Source of the DNA: Wuchereria bancrofti
Lineage: Eukaryota > Nematoda > Chromadorea > Rhabditida > Onchocercidae
Assembly: GCA_005281725.1 (NCBI GenBank)
Contig: SSBO01000012.1
Location: 2,338,194-2,402,193, forward strand
Length of the DNA stretch: 64,000 bases
Direction: 5' to 3'
Numbering within the stretch: position 1 is the first letter of the stretch; each line of letters begins with the position of its first letter. The translations under genes were made by a program, and so were the position numbers. A model generated the notes under the pieces. It was given only the letters and a program-made list of their open reading frames with translations, was not told the origin of the DNA and did no database searches. Shown here in pieces: positions 27,597 through 46,391 of the stretch.

Positions 27597-27641
27597 GATT
27601 TGTTTATACTTTTGGAGTTTGCCCATAGATCTTTGACATAG
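27597..27641 (+). other. Possible untranslated 5' exon of the Kish-B gene
   Basis: It is bounded by TTATTTGCAG before and GTAAGC after and contains no ATG. It would splice to the AG at 27860 that precedes the start-codon exon. Transcript data are absent, so it is only a candidate. Confidence 0.3.
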
Positions 27642-27897
27642 GTAAGCGTTGCTGTACTGTTATAGACTATCAATGTGATTGTGGTTTTGCTAATGGTATT
27701 GTTAGATTAGAACAATAATTTGATTTTGCTTATTGCATTCCGGACGTAAACAACACATGTGTAATAGGAGTTCATAACAATCTGTGTTCATATTATTGCT
27801 TTCTTGTTATAATAGTATTTTAGTAGTGTAAATTTGTAGTGTAAATCTTGAGATTTCAGGCTTGCGAACAAGTTGAGTTCTCATCTTATCGGTCTTT

Positions 27898-28615
27898 ATG
27901 AATGGTAATCTGTTCATTCTTTTGGCATGTGCAAATAGGCATTGATAAGATAGTTTAGACGTTGAAAATTGCTTCAAGGAAGCCAATTTGTAAATATATA
28001 CGACATAAAGTTAAGTTGCCATCAAGAGATGAGCTTTGTTGAGAAGAATAATTGGAAGTAAACTTTCGAAACTAATGTTTAAGGCGCTTTAAAATTTTGT
28101 TATCGAATTATTTATAGCATATTCGTTTGATGGTGCTGTGATTGTTGGTTTGCTCATAATTTGCACTTGTGCATATCTAAAGAGAGTTCCACGCATTAAT
28201 GCATGGCTCCTTAGTGAAAAAAAAGGATTCTTTGGTATATTTTATAAAGTAAGTATTTCTTGATTTTACTTATCCCTTGGAGTAACACTTGTTTCTCGCT
28301 TCATTTAAATCCGTGGATTAGTTTATGCATCATCGAGTTTTTTGATAGACTGTTAATTTCAAGAGTGGATTTTTCCATCTTTGTTAACGACAATATAGTG
28401 TTTCATGTTGTTTCGAAATTCTGAAGTATTCCACAGCTATTTCTCGTGAAACTAAATGAAGTATCGTTACTTAATAAATTATTGTTTGGGGTTGATTTAA
28501 ATATTGCTGAATGCTCTAGAAATACTTGCAGGCAGCAGTTATCGGAATTCGTTTGCACTTCTTAGTTTCGCTTTCTTGTTTGTTTTCTGCTGGATACGTT
28601 TTATTTGCCAGATAA
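27898..28615 (+). CDS. TMEM167B: Kish-B / TMEM167B small secretory-pathway membrane protein
   Basis: Kish proteins are roughly 72-74-residue Golgi membrane proteins needed in the early secretory pathway. Exons are 27898-27904 (only 7 nt: ATG AAT G), 28118-28248 and 28532-28615; they join in phase to 73 residues. Residues 3-45 (AYSFDGAVIVGLLIICTC, then LKRVPRINAWLLSEKKG) match human Kish-B, which has YSLDGILVFGLLFVCTC and KKVPRLKTWLLSEKKG. Exon 3 (AAVIGIRLHFLVSLSCLF) matches the human second membrane span, which begins AAVIGTRLH. The protein ends in FAR. There are two predicted membrane segments and no signal peptide. Family identity is very strong; the 7-nt first exon is inferred from phase and homology. 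Confidence 0.92.
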
Positions 28616-30500
28616 TACCGAGTTTTGTTCGAGTAACGCTTCCGGGCATCCTTGAAAAGGTTTTTTAATAAGTTATTTTAGTATATGATACGTATTATGT
28701 TAATAATTTTTTTTTTTTGAGCAAATATAGATAAAGCTTAGTTTGATTATTTCTTGTTTGTGTCCAAAGCAACTTCAAGAAAGTAAAGCGTTTGCGCTTG
28801 TATTCTTCAATTATCTTATGGATCTTTTATGACAAACTCGAAAATACTTTGTTTACCAATTGTAGAAAACTTATATTACTTCAGTTGTGTAAAAATCTGC
28901 TTTAGGTAATATGTTCGTAATTATTTTTGAATGTTATTTCTTATGTTTTCTACTGTATCAAGAAAGAATTTCAGTGCTGGTGCAAAACCACAATAGATCA
29001 TAAGATTATAAGATTGTTTATAGAGTTATTGTGGAATAAACGATTACTGCGAATATTATTCTCAATATTGAGATGACACTTGGTGTTGATTGCTAAATTA
29101 GTTGAAAAAAAAATGTCATGTTCTGTGTTTTTGAATAATATGGGAAATATGGGGATGGGGCAGTCTGGATTTTGACTATAACAGTACAGTTTATTTGAAG
29201 GTGACAATTGAAATCTAAAAGATTAATGGCACTTATTAATTTAATTCGCGACTTAATCTGTATTAACTGTCTGTTATTAAGCGTAAAATACTGTTATGAC
29301 ATTGATTTTTATTACTGATATCTTTTCTTTAGTGCCAAATTTCCAAAGTGCCTTCTCTGTAATCATTGTTTGTGATTGATTGTTTGGTGTACTGCGTTGT
29401 TTTAAGTTTTGTAAAATGTATATTTTTATGTGATAATGATTCCTTACACAATATTTGTGCAATTAGAAGTATTATGGGCAAATGTAAGATGGTAAAGACA
29501 AATAAAAATTCATAAATAAAAGTCGAAATCAAATGAAATGACTAACAGGCACTTTGTAATTCTTTTCAATTGAATAGATTATGCAGTTATCATGATGATA
29601 GGATGAAAACTGAGCGAAATTTGTGCTTTGTTATCAAGTGATGTCCGAGGAAAAATCTACATTTTTTCAACTGGTGGTGGTGAGAATAGAGATTAGAGAA
29701 AATGAAAAAGTCAGTAATTTACTTTGCTTTATTAGTCTGAAGTATGGTATGGGTGTTCAGGTCCAACTCTTTCTCAAAATTGAATGAAGTGAGCTGTTGA
29801 AAGATCTCATTATTGTGGATTGTAGGTAGTCCCATCTTCTGTTTCGAAATGTTGACTTTCATTGAATTAGTGGAATAACAATGCTGGTATACTTTTCCCA
29901 GGAAATGCACAGGAATTTAATACTGTAAAAAGATTTGGGATTGAAATGTTGGAGGTTCATTCGTCGACTTTGTATGAAAATAATTTCCAACTTGATGGGC
30001 ACTTGCTCGCGATACTTTCTGTTCTACTACTTTTAACCCGGAGCCTTTTTCTAATTTCTTTTCTAAAACTGGAGGAGTTTTTTCAAAAAAATTCTCTTTT
30101 AAGTCTGGAACAATCTTTTGAATGTCTAAAAAATCGACTAATTGAGATTGATAACTGCGTTGTATCTATAAAATCAAGAGTGTTTAGTAATACTTTCTCT
30201 TTAGTGACAAGTTTTACTGATTAACTAATAGGAAGTACCCATTTAGAAGATAAAATTGGAATGAATGATGCAATATTTCTGTGGGAAGATATTGCTCGTC
30301 AGTATCCATTAATGAATTCAGGGCAATAAAACACGCTGTAGTGAAAGAAGGATCCGGGTCATCCAGTTGTCTTTCTAATTCCTGTCAACCTATCTTTTAA
30401 GGACTTAATCCATAATGTGTTTTTTTGTTCCGCCTCCAATACCCTATTTAACATCATATCACCTGGTAGTGTTGGCTGTCCATCTACCTAAAATTTTTCC
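28616..30500. other. Intergenic stretch without recognisable gene
   Basis: About 1.9 kb, AT-rich. Short frames on both strands (for example 29946-30224) lack conserved motifs. It likely holds the Kish-B 3' UTR and the promoter of the PAN-domain gene. Confidence 0.55.
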
Positions 30501-30501
30501 A

Positions 30502-30512
30502 ATCACTACACA
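30502..30512 (+). promoter_or_regulatory. Candidate trans-splice acceptor of the PAN-domain gene
   Basis: A pyrimidine-rich tract ending in CACTACACAG lies about 12 bases before the ATG at 30525. Confidence 0.4.
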
Positions 30513-30524
30513 GAGGGTTGTGTC

Positions 30525-33500
30525 ATGCTAGCTATTATCTTTGCATGCTTGCTACAATCAGCTAATGGTCAGTATTCAAGCATAACTGAGTCATCTGTCA
30601 ATGTAACAGCACCACAGTTAAGCTACGGAGGAAGCGAATCAAGTTATGGCTATACAAAACCAACAGTTCCTGTAGCTCCACCACGTGTTCCAATACGGGA
30701 TGGACCATCGCTCGGATATCGACCACCGCCACCTCCGATGAGACGAGATGCCAAAAGTTCTGGAAAGTGTTCCTTCGGTACGTTTATTTCAGTATGATTG
30801 AAGCGAGAATCCATCCACTTTTATTAGGTAGATATTTCTAGGAATATCTTATATGATATGTTTTATTCCATATTGCTTAATATGTTCCATATGGCATTCC
30901 TAATACTAGTTGTGCTTCTTTTTTCAAGGAATTCATCTCTCTCTCTCTCCCATCCTCTCTCTCTAACTTCTCCGTCTTTGCTTCTGTCAAAACCTCTTTT
31001 TCACTTACAGTAATTTTCCACTAATAAATTTGTAAAATGGTTTCAAACTACCTTGTTTCAGATCACAAATCTTGGCGATTCGAGCCTCAAACTGCAATTG
31101 CAAACGCAATAATGTTTGAGCGCACAACAGGCTTTACATGTGAGGAATGTGTTCGAAAATGCCTCCATTTTCAGGTACAGTCAGCTAAATTATTTTAAGT
31201 TTATTAGTTGAAAGAGCCATCAATTTATCAATTTAAAAGATACAAACCCGATTTCTTATCCTTCCATCTTCATTCCAAAATTGATAATTTAATAAAACAT
31301 TTCAGTATTTTCATTTTCTGCATAATAAATCTGCAGTTATCCCAGGATCCGAATTCCGAATGGGTGTGCCGTTCGTTAACATTCGATCATCATTGGAAAA
31401 TTTGCGATTTATTTGCTGTGAATGGCACAAATCCTCCTCATTTCCTTACTGAATATTTGGATAGAGATTATCTCGAGTACACATATCTTTTTTTCATTTT
31501 GAATGGTTAAACCTGGCTGAAAGATATTTTAATATAGTTTTGCTTTAAAACGCAGTATTACTTAAGTAATCAATGTTCAAAACACATTCCTAGATGCATT
31601 TTAATATAGTATATTGAATGTTAAAGCACTATCCAATATGTTAACAACTAGCTAATTCGGTAGTTTTTAATAATTGAAATGTATAAAACAACAAAGGCTT
31701 CTACGGACTACTGCAGGTATCTGCAAGTTAATCCGTCTTCCGATGTTCATTTAACTCAGTACTCAACTGTCTCTGGTGCAGGCAATAAAGAACCAATATA
31801 TCTAACAGCTTCACAAAACACGGAGATAACTGAAACAAAATATGGATCAGATTCGTTTTCAGACTACCAAGTATCAGTTAAATTTTCGTCATCTTTATTG
31901 TAATTTAAAAGTGAAAAGAATACTTGCATATAAAAAGACCACGTGATCGAAATTGCAAAAGAATGAAAGAAGTTCGGGATTCAAAACAGACTTAAGGCAT
32001 TATCATAATTTTATGTCAGAAGCCTGCTCTTTATTTGCAGCTTGTACACCAAAAATTGGCTAACAAAAGTGGTGAAAAGCTCTGCAGGAATGAAGATGTG
32101 ACACGTTACGCAATGATATCAAACTACGAACGGTTAAATTCAGCGACTGATGTGCACTTTGTTAAAAGCGAAAGTTTGGAAGAATGCGCAAGAGCATGCG
32201 ATCAAGATGAGATGTTCACTTGGTACTTCGGAAGTTTTAAATATTCATTTCTCAAAAATCCAAATAGCGAAATATCCCCTGTGCTGAAATTTTCAGAGTT
32301 TTCAGGAATAAAGAAGTCGAAATTTTATTCTACTTCGGAAACTGTTAGAGGTAGACGATGCTTAAATAATTTTTTTTATAGCCTGGATAAATAATCATCA
32401 GGATGAATGTAGACCTGTGAAACTTGTGCTACCCGCTTCAGTGCTACAATTTTTATGTTGCAGCACATCTGTGATTCACAGGACTAAAGAATGCGAATTA
32501 TCAGTTTCAAGGGCTACTCATAAAAGCAGTGATGACTTCATTTTCAAAGAAAATAGCACATATCTGGAAAAAGTATGCACAAAACTCGTCATTTTCATCG
32601 TTTCCTTGCACAATTTACTACAATCCGACTTCATCGGCTGCTTTTATCATTTCTCCATCTCATTACTTCTCACTTAAATGAATGAATGAAAATTTGAATC
32701 CTTTTTTGGACAATATATTAAAATACAACTAAAATTATGGATCGACTGATCAACATGCATAAAACTTTTTAAGAATTTAAATATGTAGTTTATCTGAATT
32801 ATTTCACGGCGTATTAGCATCAGAATGTTAATTGTATAAAGGTATCTGAGAACAAATTTCGTTTATCTTATCAATTCCAGTTTTGCTTCTCAGCGAGTTT
32901 AGCCGAGGCAACAGAAAAGTTGTGGCCAACGATCCTGGATCATATTCTTGTTGGTCATGTAATGGAAGTGGTTGATGCAGATTCGCTGATCGAATGTATG
33001 ACTGCCTGTTTACAAGCTGAACAGCGATTTTCATTCATGTGCCGTTCAGCAATGTGGTACCCAAATGATAAAGATCAGGTATGTAGTCCTTCCTTCACTG
33101 CATGTATTGTCACTGATAGCTTACTTAATAAGCAAAGTGTCATCTAAAGATTAAAACTCAGAGACAGAAAACACACGAATGCTTTGCTTGCAGAACTGTT
33201 TGTTAAATACGGAAAATCGAGAAACACATCCAAACGTATTTGTTGCTGAAGACCAGGGAGTTCGAATGTTTTACTTTGAAATACCACGGACACGCAATAA
33301 GAAGGAAATATCCGACGCCTTCCGGGTTTGATTGCAAATATATCATTACCACACTGAGATGTGACGAAACGCTTACGGTATCCCTTCCTAAAAGTGCGGG
33401 TTTACTTTCTTCAGGACGATCCAGTTGAAGACGATTATACACAATGGTCATTATGCAACAGTTCCAATGTGCAATACCGCTATTTGAAATGCAAAGACCA

Positions 33501-33917
33501 AACTGATGTACGAAAATGTCCACAACAAACAAAACTCTGCAAGCGAAGTAATTTCCAATTCCGTATCCTCACGTAGTTCTGTTGACAGGGGATTAACTCC
33601 ACAACAAATATGGCTAAAAGACCCATATCTCGTAGAGAACTGAGAGTACCAGCCATTTCTAGAGGCCTCAACTTACCTTGGTTGGACCACAGTAAAAACA
33701 ATCCCCCTTGTTAATGCTGTGCTTTCAAAACAATCCCCAAATCTTAAGGGATAATAAGCCAAACTTCCGATTGAATTTAGCTTCAAAGATGCCGCGGAAA
33801 GGGAAATGTCTGGCAGTTCGAGACTCGAATGGACGCAAAAAATGTCCACACGGAATGCAAGAAGTGCACGGCGGACACAGCGAATACTGCAAAAACCCCA
33901 TCGACTGTAGCCTATGA
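30525..33917 (+). CDS. Secreted protein with three PAN/apple domains and a TSP1-like module
   Basis: Probably an extracellular-matrix or cuticle-associated adhesion protein. Exons are 30525-30777, 31062-31174, 31337-31476, 31717-31870, 32041-32222, 32464-32572, 32881-33078, 33194-33325, 33415-33547 and 33781-33917, all in phase, about 516 residues. A signal peptide (MLAIIFACLLQSANG) is followed by a Pro/Tyr/Ser-rich linker. PAN 1 (about 85-175) has CEECVRKC and WVCRSLTF; PAN 2 (about 221-317) has LEECARAC, FTCTS and CELS; PAN 3 (about 318-427) has IECMTAC, FMCRSAMW and NCLL. Residues 428-516 are Cys-rich (TQWSLCNSS, KCPQQTKLC, KKCPHGMQEV, DCSL), like a thrombospondin type-1 repeat. The PAN spacing resembles NompA/NOAH proteins, but there is no zona pellucida domain or transmembrane helix, so it may be a short secreted relative. 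Confidence 0.82.
30937..30965. repeat. (CT)n simple repeat
   Basis: Two adjoining runs of TCTCTCTC lie in the first intron of the PAN-domain gene. Confidence 0.8.
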
Positions 33918-34733
33918 AATGCGGAGCAGAAATTCAACAGAGAATATAAGACAAATCAGTATTCGACGTACGCACTCTAGAAACGACGAACAACTAAATT
34001 ATTTGTCCCATGTGCACATGTCTTTTTCTCGAATCCATTCCAACAGCACCGTGCTATGGGTACCAAATAAATTTTTCGTTCAAATGCAACAGTCTCACAT
34101 CCTGACAGAATCCTAATATGACACACGTCTCAACACTTTACTCCATGATAGATGGAAAAATGGAAAGTGAACAAATAATATTTATATCGTAAACTGCAGT
34201 GACATAACAACCTACGATATAAAACTTAGTAATGTAGGAACGTACCAAGACACAAAGAGCTTAGAAAAGAAGTGATTTTAGCACTGTACAATGTAAACAC
34301 TATACTTGCCAATTTACAATTTGCCAATAACTTAAATAAAGTTCGCGGCGTGAAAATGCAGCATAACCCAACGTACTAGATAGTTCTGGAAACGAAATTC
34401 CCATAATTATCTAAACTATTTAGAAACATCATACATAAAACCAAAGTAAGGCAGACCAGGCTATTCCCTCGTTCTTCCATACTTCAAAAGAAAAAAGAAT
34501 TGAAGAAAATGATACCTTGTAGAATGCAAGGAGTGGAAGTATGAATGCCTTGTCACAACTTTGCGAAAACGGTAAGCTACTGTGGGCTCGTTGCAGTAAA
34601 ACGGTAGGTCTACCGCACACTGGATTTTCGATGATGCTTAAGTTAAAATCCAAATTCTCAGAACAGTATGGACAATAGAAACGATTAGAACAATATGCGG
34701 ACCGAAAAAAGATAAATGAATCATCAGTGATGC
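33918..34733. other. Convergent intergenic region, PAN gene and lag-1 3' ends
   Basis: Both genes end here. I find no canonical minus-strand AATAAA for lag-1 in this interval, so it may use a variant signal or share this stretch with the opposite 3' UTR. Confidence 0.5.
34066..34071 (+). other. Poly(A) signal of the PAN-domain gene
   Basis: AATAAA lies 149 bases after the TGA stop. A second AATAAA occurs near 34334. Confidence 0.5.
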
Positions 34734-40225
<5,492 letters not shown>

Positions 40226-40265
40226 CCTTGAGAAGCAGTAAAAGGGCGGACAGTCGAAATGTGTG

Positions 40266-40272
40266 ATGGGAA
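40266..40272 (+). promoter_or_regulatory. Candidate CSL (LAG-1) site ATGGGAA
   Basis: Matches the RTGGGAA consensus, 41 bases upstream of the short-isoform start codon of lag-1. Confidence 0.3.
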
Positions 40273-40653
40273 TTCGGAAAAGTCTCAAGAATTCTCCCAC
40301 CGCCAACAGGCAAAAATTATTCCATATTCTTAACCATGTCCGCATCCATCTTTATCCCCTACCATGACTAGTCCTGTTACTACTGCTACTTTATCCGATG
40401 TTTGGGACAAAAAGATCTCACGATGCGACCGAGAACCGCCCTCAATTACTTCACCACTTCAAGCATTTCTCCCATAAATGCATTAATTGCTGGATAAGAT
40501 AGAAAAGGAAAGGGATAGGAATACAAGGGCGGAGCAACTTATATTATCAGGAAGGACAGGCAATACTTAACGGAAGCTAAGGTCTATTAGCTCACGACAT
40601 CATATATTCAAAGAAACGCACGGCGCATAAAGCAGTATGACATATGGCGACAG

Positions 40654-40660
40654 TTCCCAC
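40654..40660 (-). promoter_or_regulatory. Candidate CSL (LAG-1) site GTGGGAA
   Basis: TTCCCAC on the plus strand, about 430 bases upstream of the short-isoform start; matches the high-affinity consensus. Confidence 0.4.
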
Positions 40661-41006
40661 GCTAGAGATAACCAATCAACGAGGCAACTAACCACCGCAG
40701 GCTGTTCGGTTTACACCTTCCGATATCCCGCATTCAACTCCTTTTCCTCCTAAACTTTCGCTTATTATGTCGATACACCTTTCCATTTATTATATAACCC
40801 ATGCTCTGCAGATAACAATCACTCCAGACATTCTACTAAGTTAACCATATCATAAGGAAATAAACTACGTAACATATGTTTTTCCTCCCAAACACTTCAA
40901 TATTTTGTTGATATCCTACGCCCCGATGGCGAACTATAAGAAATTGGTATGCAAGTTTACTTTCCCTATACATAGCAGGTATAGAAAATGCCATCAGAAC
41001 CACTTA

Positions 41007-41192
<186 letters not shown>

Positions 41193-41242
41193 CTAGAATG
41201 AATTGTTGCCGTTCAAACCAGAAATCATGGCATAGCAGTTAA

Positions 41243-41588
41243 GGAATGGATTGAGTGTTGTTATCTGGAGACAAACATAATCAGAGCCAAATTCATAGTA
41301 TCCCTTCCCTTGTGCGTAAATTTTCCAAGCACTTTGTTGAGGAAAGCCAATCAATGCTACAGAGAAGTGATTGGCCAAGGAAATTAAGATACATATCCAA
41401 TGATGACAAATACTGTATGAACGACGATATAATTTTATGGCGAATAGATGCCGTAAACAAAGTATACATCTCTTCGGTCCTGGGTATCGTTTTGCTCCAT
41501 TATACGCATGCCAATGTGTCTTAAACATGCTGTGCGGTAACGATTGCCTAATAGAGTGTTTGTCTCCAGATGACACTCAATCCATTCC
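41243..41588. mobile_element. MITE-like element with inverted ends and TTAA flanks
   Basis: The ends read GGAATGGATTGAGTG at 41243 and its exact complement ending at 41588. After a 3-base gap difference the match continues for 15 bases (ATCTGGAGACAAACA). TTAA borders both sides (41239-41242 and 41589-41592), as expected for a TTAA target duplication of piggyBac-type elements. Inside is a second small hairpin (GCCAATCA ... TGATTGGC, about 41347-41377). No transposase is encoded. It sits in the lag-1 intron between the two alternative 5' ends. Confidence 0.65.
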
Positions 41589-41646
41589 TTAATTGATTCT
41601 TAAGCACCCCACACTATTCAACCTCAATGCTACTGTAATCCAGCCA

Positions 41647-41653
41647 TTCCCAC
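41647..41653 (-). promoter_or_regulatory. Candidate CSL (LAG-1) site GTGGGAA
   Basis: TTCCCAC on the plus strand within the lag-1 intron between the alternative starts, just outside the MITE-like element. Confidence 0.35.
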
Positions 41654-42105
41654 AATCCTCAGGCACTCACAAATCCACTACTCATATTTCATACTAACTG
41701 AAAATACACATTAACAGACAAACGGATGGCACACATTCGCATATTTATATGCATACATCTTATGTTCATCAAATATGTCCTAGACACACCAATAAGCAAT
41801 TTCTATTTGCATATTTTTTACTTGTATGATACCAGCTAACCTAGTCATGGAAAAAGGCGAAACTAAGCCAGGAAATAAGATGCACTCATATTTGGATTAT
41901 TGAAACCATGTATTTTTTTAAACGAAATTCATGTCTAAACAAAATCTGTGCAATTTGGAACAGTCATAAATTCGTCTAACGCTAAAGAGAAGTTTCAATC
42001 CGATAAATAATTGTGTAACTTTGGGTCTTGCTTCATTGCACGTAATTATTTGCAAATTATATACTAAAGTAGTTACTCTCAGTGGAGATAAAAGTAAAAT
42101 GTCAC

Positions 42106-44390
<2,285 letters not shown>

Positions 44391-45525
44391 CTGTAAATCT
44401 TTCACAGAAGTTTGAGAAATGTATTTAACAACAAATGTATTTAACAAATTTAAAGCACTCAAAAGTCGGAAAATAATTCGAAAATCATCGAACAAATAAT
44501 TCACCCTATATTACAGGTAAAAATTATTTGCAAACTTACATAACCCTCAGAGAGAGAACAAGTACTAATAAGGTGAAACAAAATTTCTTATTCTTAATAT
44601 AATCTTGCAAACAAATTAGTAAATACAATACAACATGAAAAGAAAATTATGGGGTGATAATGTGAGACCTATGCATGGAACCCATTCTTAAAAAGAAATT
44701 AGTTACAAAATTTCTGGAAATATGTTTGAATAAACACAAACAGAAGAAATGCAACTTCCGTTATCCATATTTAATTTTGATCTAGCGACAAACTTAGCAA
44801 AACTTTTCGGGTAACTTTTTTATGGCGACATCCGCGAGCTATTACAAAGACCTTAAAACAGGTTGCTACGCCTGATAAAGCTGAAACTTCAGGATATTTT
44901 GACAACATAGTATGGACGTTGAGGTTACCCGAACTCAGTCGATCAACCTGCTACATGTCCCTCCGATGTTCACAAATCACTCCGAACCATCAACCGACTT
45001 GCTGACATACTGCCGCTGCTAAGTTATGATGAGGAATAATAGATCAATTGAATTTCTTGTTCCCTCCAGAAACATGACAGGTAAGGGGGTTAAGTAATAA
45101 ACCCTGCTAAGCTACCGACTTACCTACATCTGATAATACTAACATTAACAGTACTGTCTTACCGATTTTGAAAAGGTGAAAACAGACTTGCCCAAGCATA
45201 ACACCAAATACAAATTATTACTGGAGCAAAGCAACAATGCTGACAGGAGTGAACAGGTAACGAACAACTTTTGTACGATGTTATAGGATAATAAAGGGAG
45301 GTAGACCATAGCTGGACCAGAGTTTGAGTTAGGGTTAGAGTTGGAGCTGCATCTGAAGAATGATGGGCGGGAGGAGCAATCAGCAGCAACCGGTATAGTG
45401 ATGGCATGTGAGATGAGTCTGGAGGTGGCGAGGGGATGGGTACATGAGGCAACCAAAACAAAATATGATATTTTGGAATGGGAGAAGCTGCGTGAGAAAG
45501 GAAACGGGTCGTTAAATGGAAGGGT

Positions 45526-45539
45526 GTGGGAATTCCCAC
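45526..45539. promoter_or_regulatory. Palindromic double CSL site
   Basis: GTGGGAATTCCCAC is a perfect 14-base palindrome formed by two abutting CSL consensus sites in opposite orientation. It lies about 1.1 kb upstream of the first long-isoform lag-1 exon. Confidence 0.45.
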
Positions 45540-46384
45540 GACAAGAGATGAGAAACTAGAGCCCTCACCAATTCTATAAAATATACCGGTTATTTGGACT
45601 GTGTAACCTCACCACGTCTTCCCTTCCTTGCCCTATTCTGTTTCATCTCAACAGTATTTTATCAGTTATCTATCAGTGGTCTCATACATTACAAAATAAA
45701 ATCACAAGTGTATAACACGGATTAAAACTGTAGTGAAAATGCGAATTTCGTTTTCTCATACAAGTTGGTTAAGAGCATACTGTTGGCACTGCTGTTGTCT
45801 TTCACATTCGCCCGATCAAAATAATTGGTGCAACGAGAGGTTTTGTGACCTGACCTTACTAATCACTTCCTACTTCAACTTACCATCATGAACTCCCACA
45901 TCCTTTATTCTCCTAACCCTTTGTTCAAACTTTATCCTGCTTCCAATCCTTAGAGAAATGACAAGATTATTTTATTCTAATGCACGGCTTATTGACAAAA
46001 CTTTATTGTCACCAAAATTATATTCACTGACTAGGAAGACTGATAAAGATAAAGAGACGAGCATATTATGAAGACGACGAATTCACGGACTTTTTTAAAC
46101 AATAGCAAGCATTAAACCGCTAATGAAGTAGAAACTAGACTTTTTAGAAACAAAGAAAAATAATTTGTAAGCTGGTTCAAGAATTTTCCACAGTCATATT
46201 CCAAGCTTAGAAGTAAAGATAAAAGAAAGGAAAGAGCAAAATGTCTTCAGCCAAAAGAAAAACGATAACCTTCACTTCAGGACTGAATAGAAACCGTGCA
46301 CTACTGTGTAAAATATCTGTGAAAGAGGCGCAACGTGCAGTGAGAAACGAAAATGATGCTTTAAACGTTTTCACAAAATGCGTT

Positions 46385-46391
46385 TTCCCAT
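46385..46391 (-). promoter_or_regulatory. Candidate CSL (LAG-1) site ATGGGAA
   Basis: TTCCCAT on the plus strand, about 2 kb upstream of the first long-isoform lag-1 exon; part of the local cluster of such sites. Confidence 0.25.

Noticed and set aside
33548..33576. Stop codon at 33576 as the end of the PAN-domain gene
   Set aside because: A donor at 33548 and an acceptor at 33780 join in phase to a Cys-rich final exon that completes the module better.
40226..40345. Upstream extension of the short lag-1 first exon
   Set aside because: The frame is open to 40345, but the extra residues are hydrophobic and unlike LAG-1, and an acceptor lies directly before ATG 40225.
41193..41576. 127-codon minus-strand frame inside the MITE-like element
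   Set aside because: No transposase motif; the frame runs through the inverted end itself, so it is a by-product of the repeat.
45145..45539. Overlapping minus-strand frames of 103 and 126 codons upstream of lag-1
   Set aside because: Low-complexity Ser/Pro/Leu content and no homology. The second ends in a phase that could enter the lag-1 exon at 44390, but an untranslated exon or promoter is more likely.
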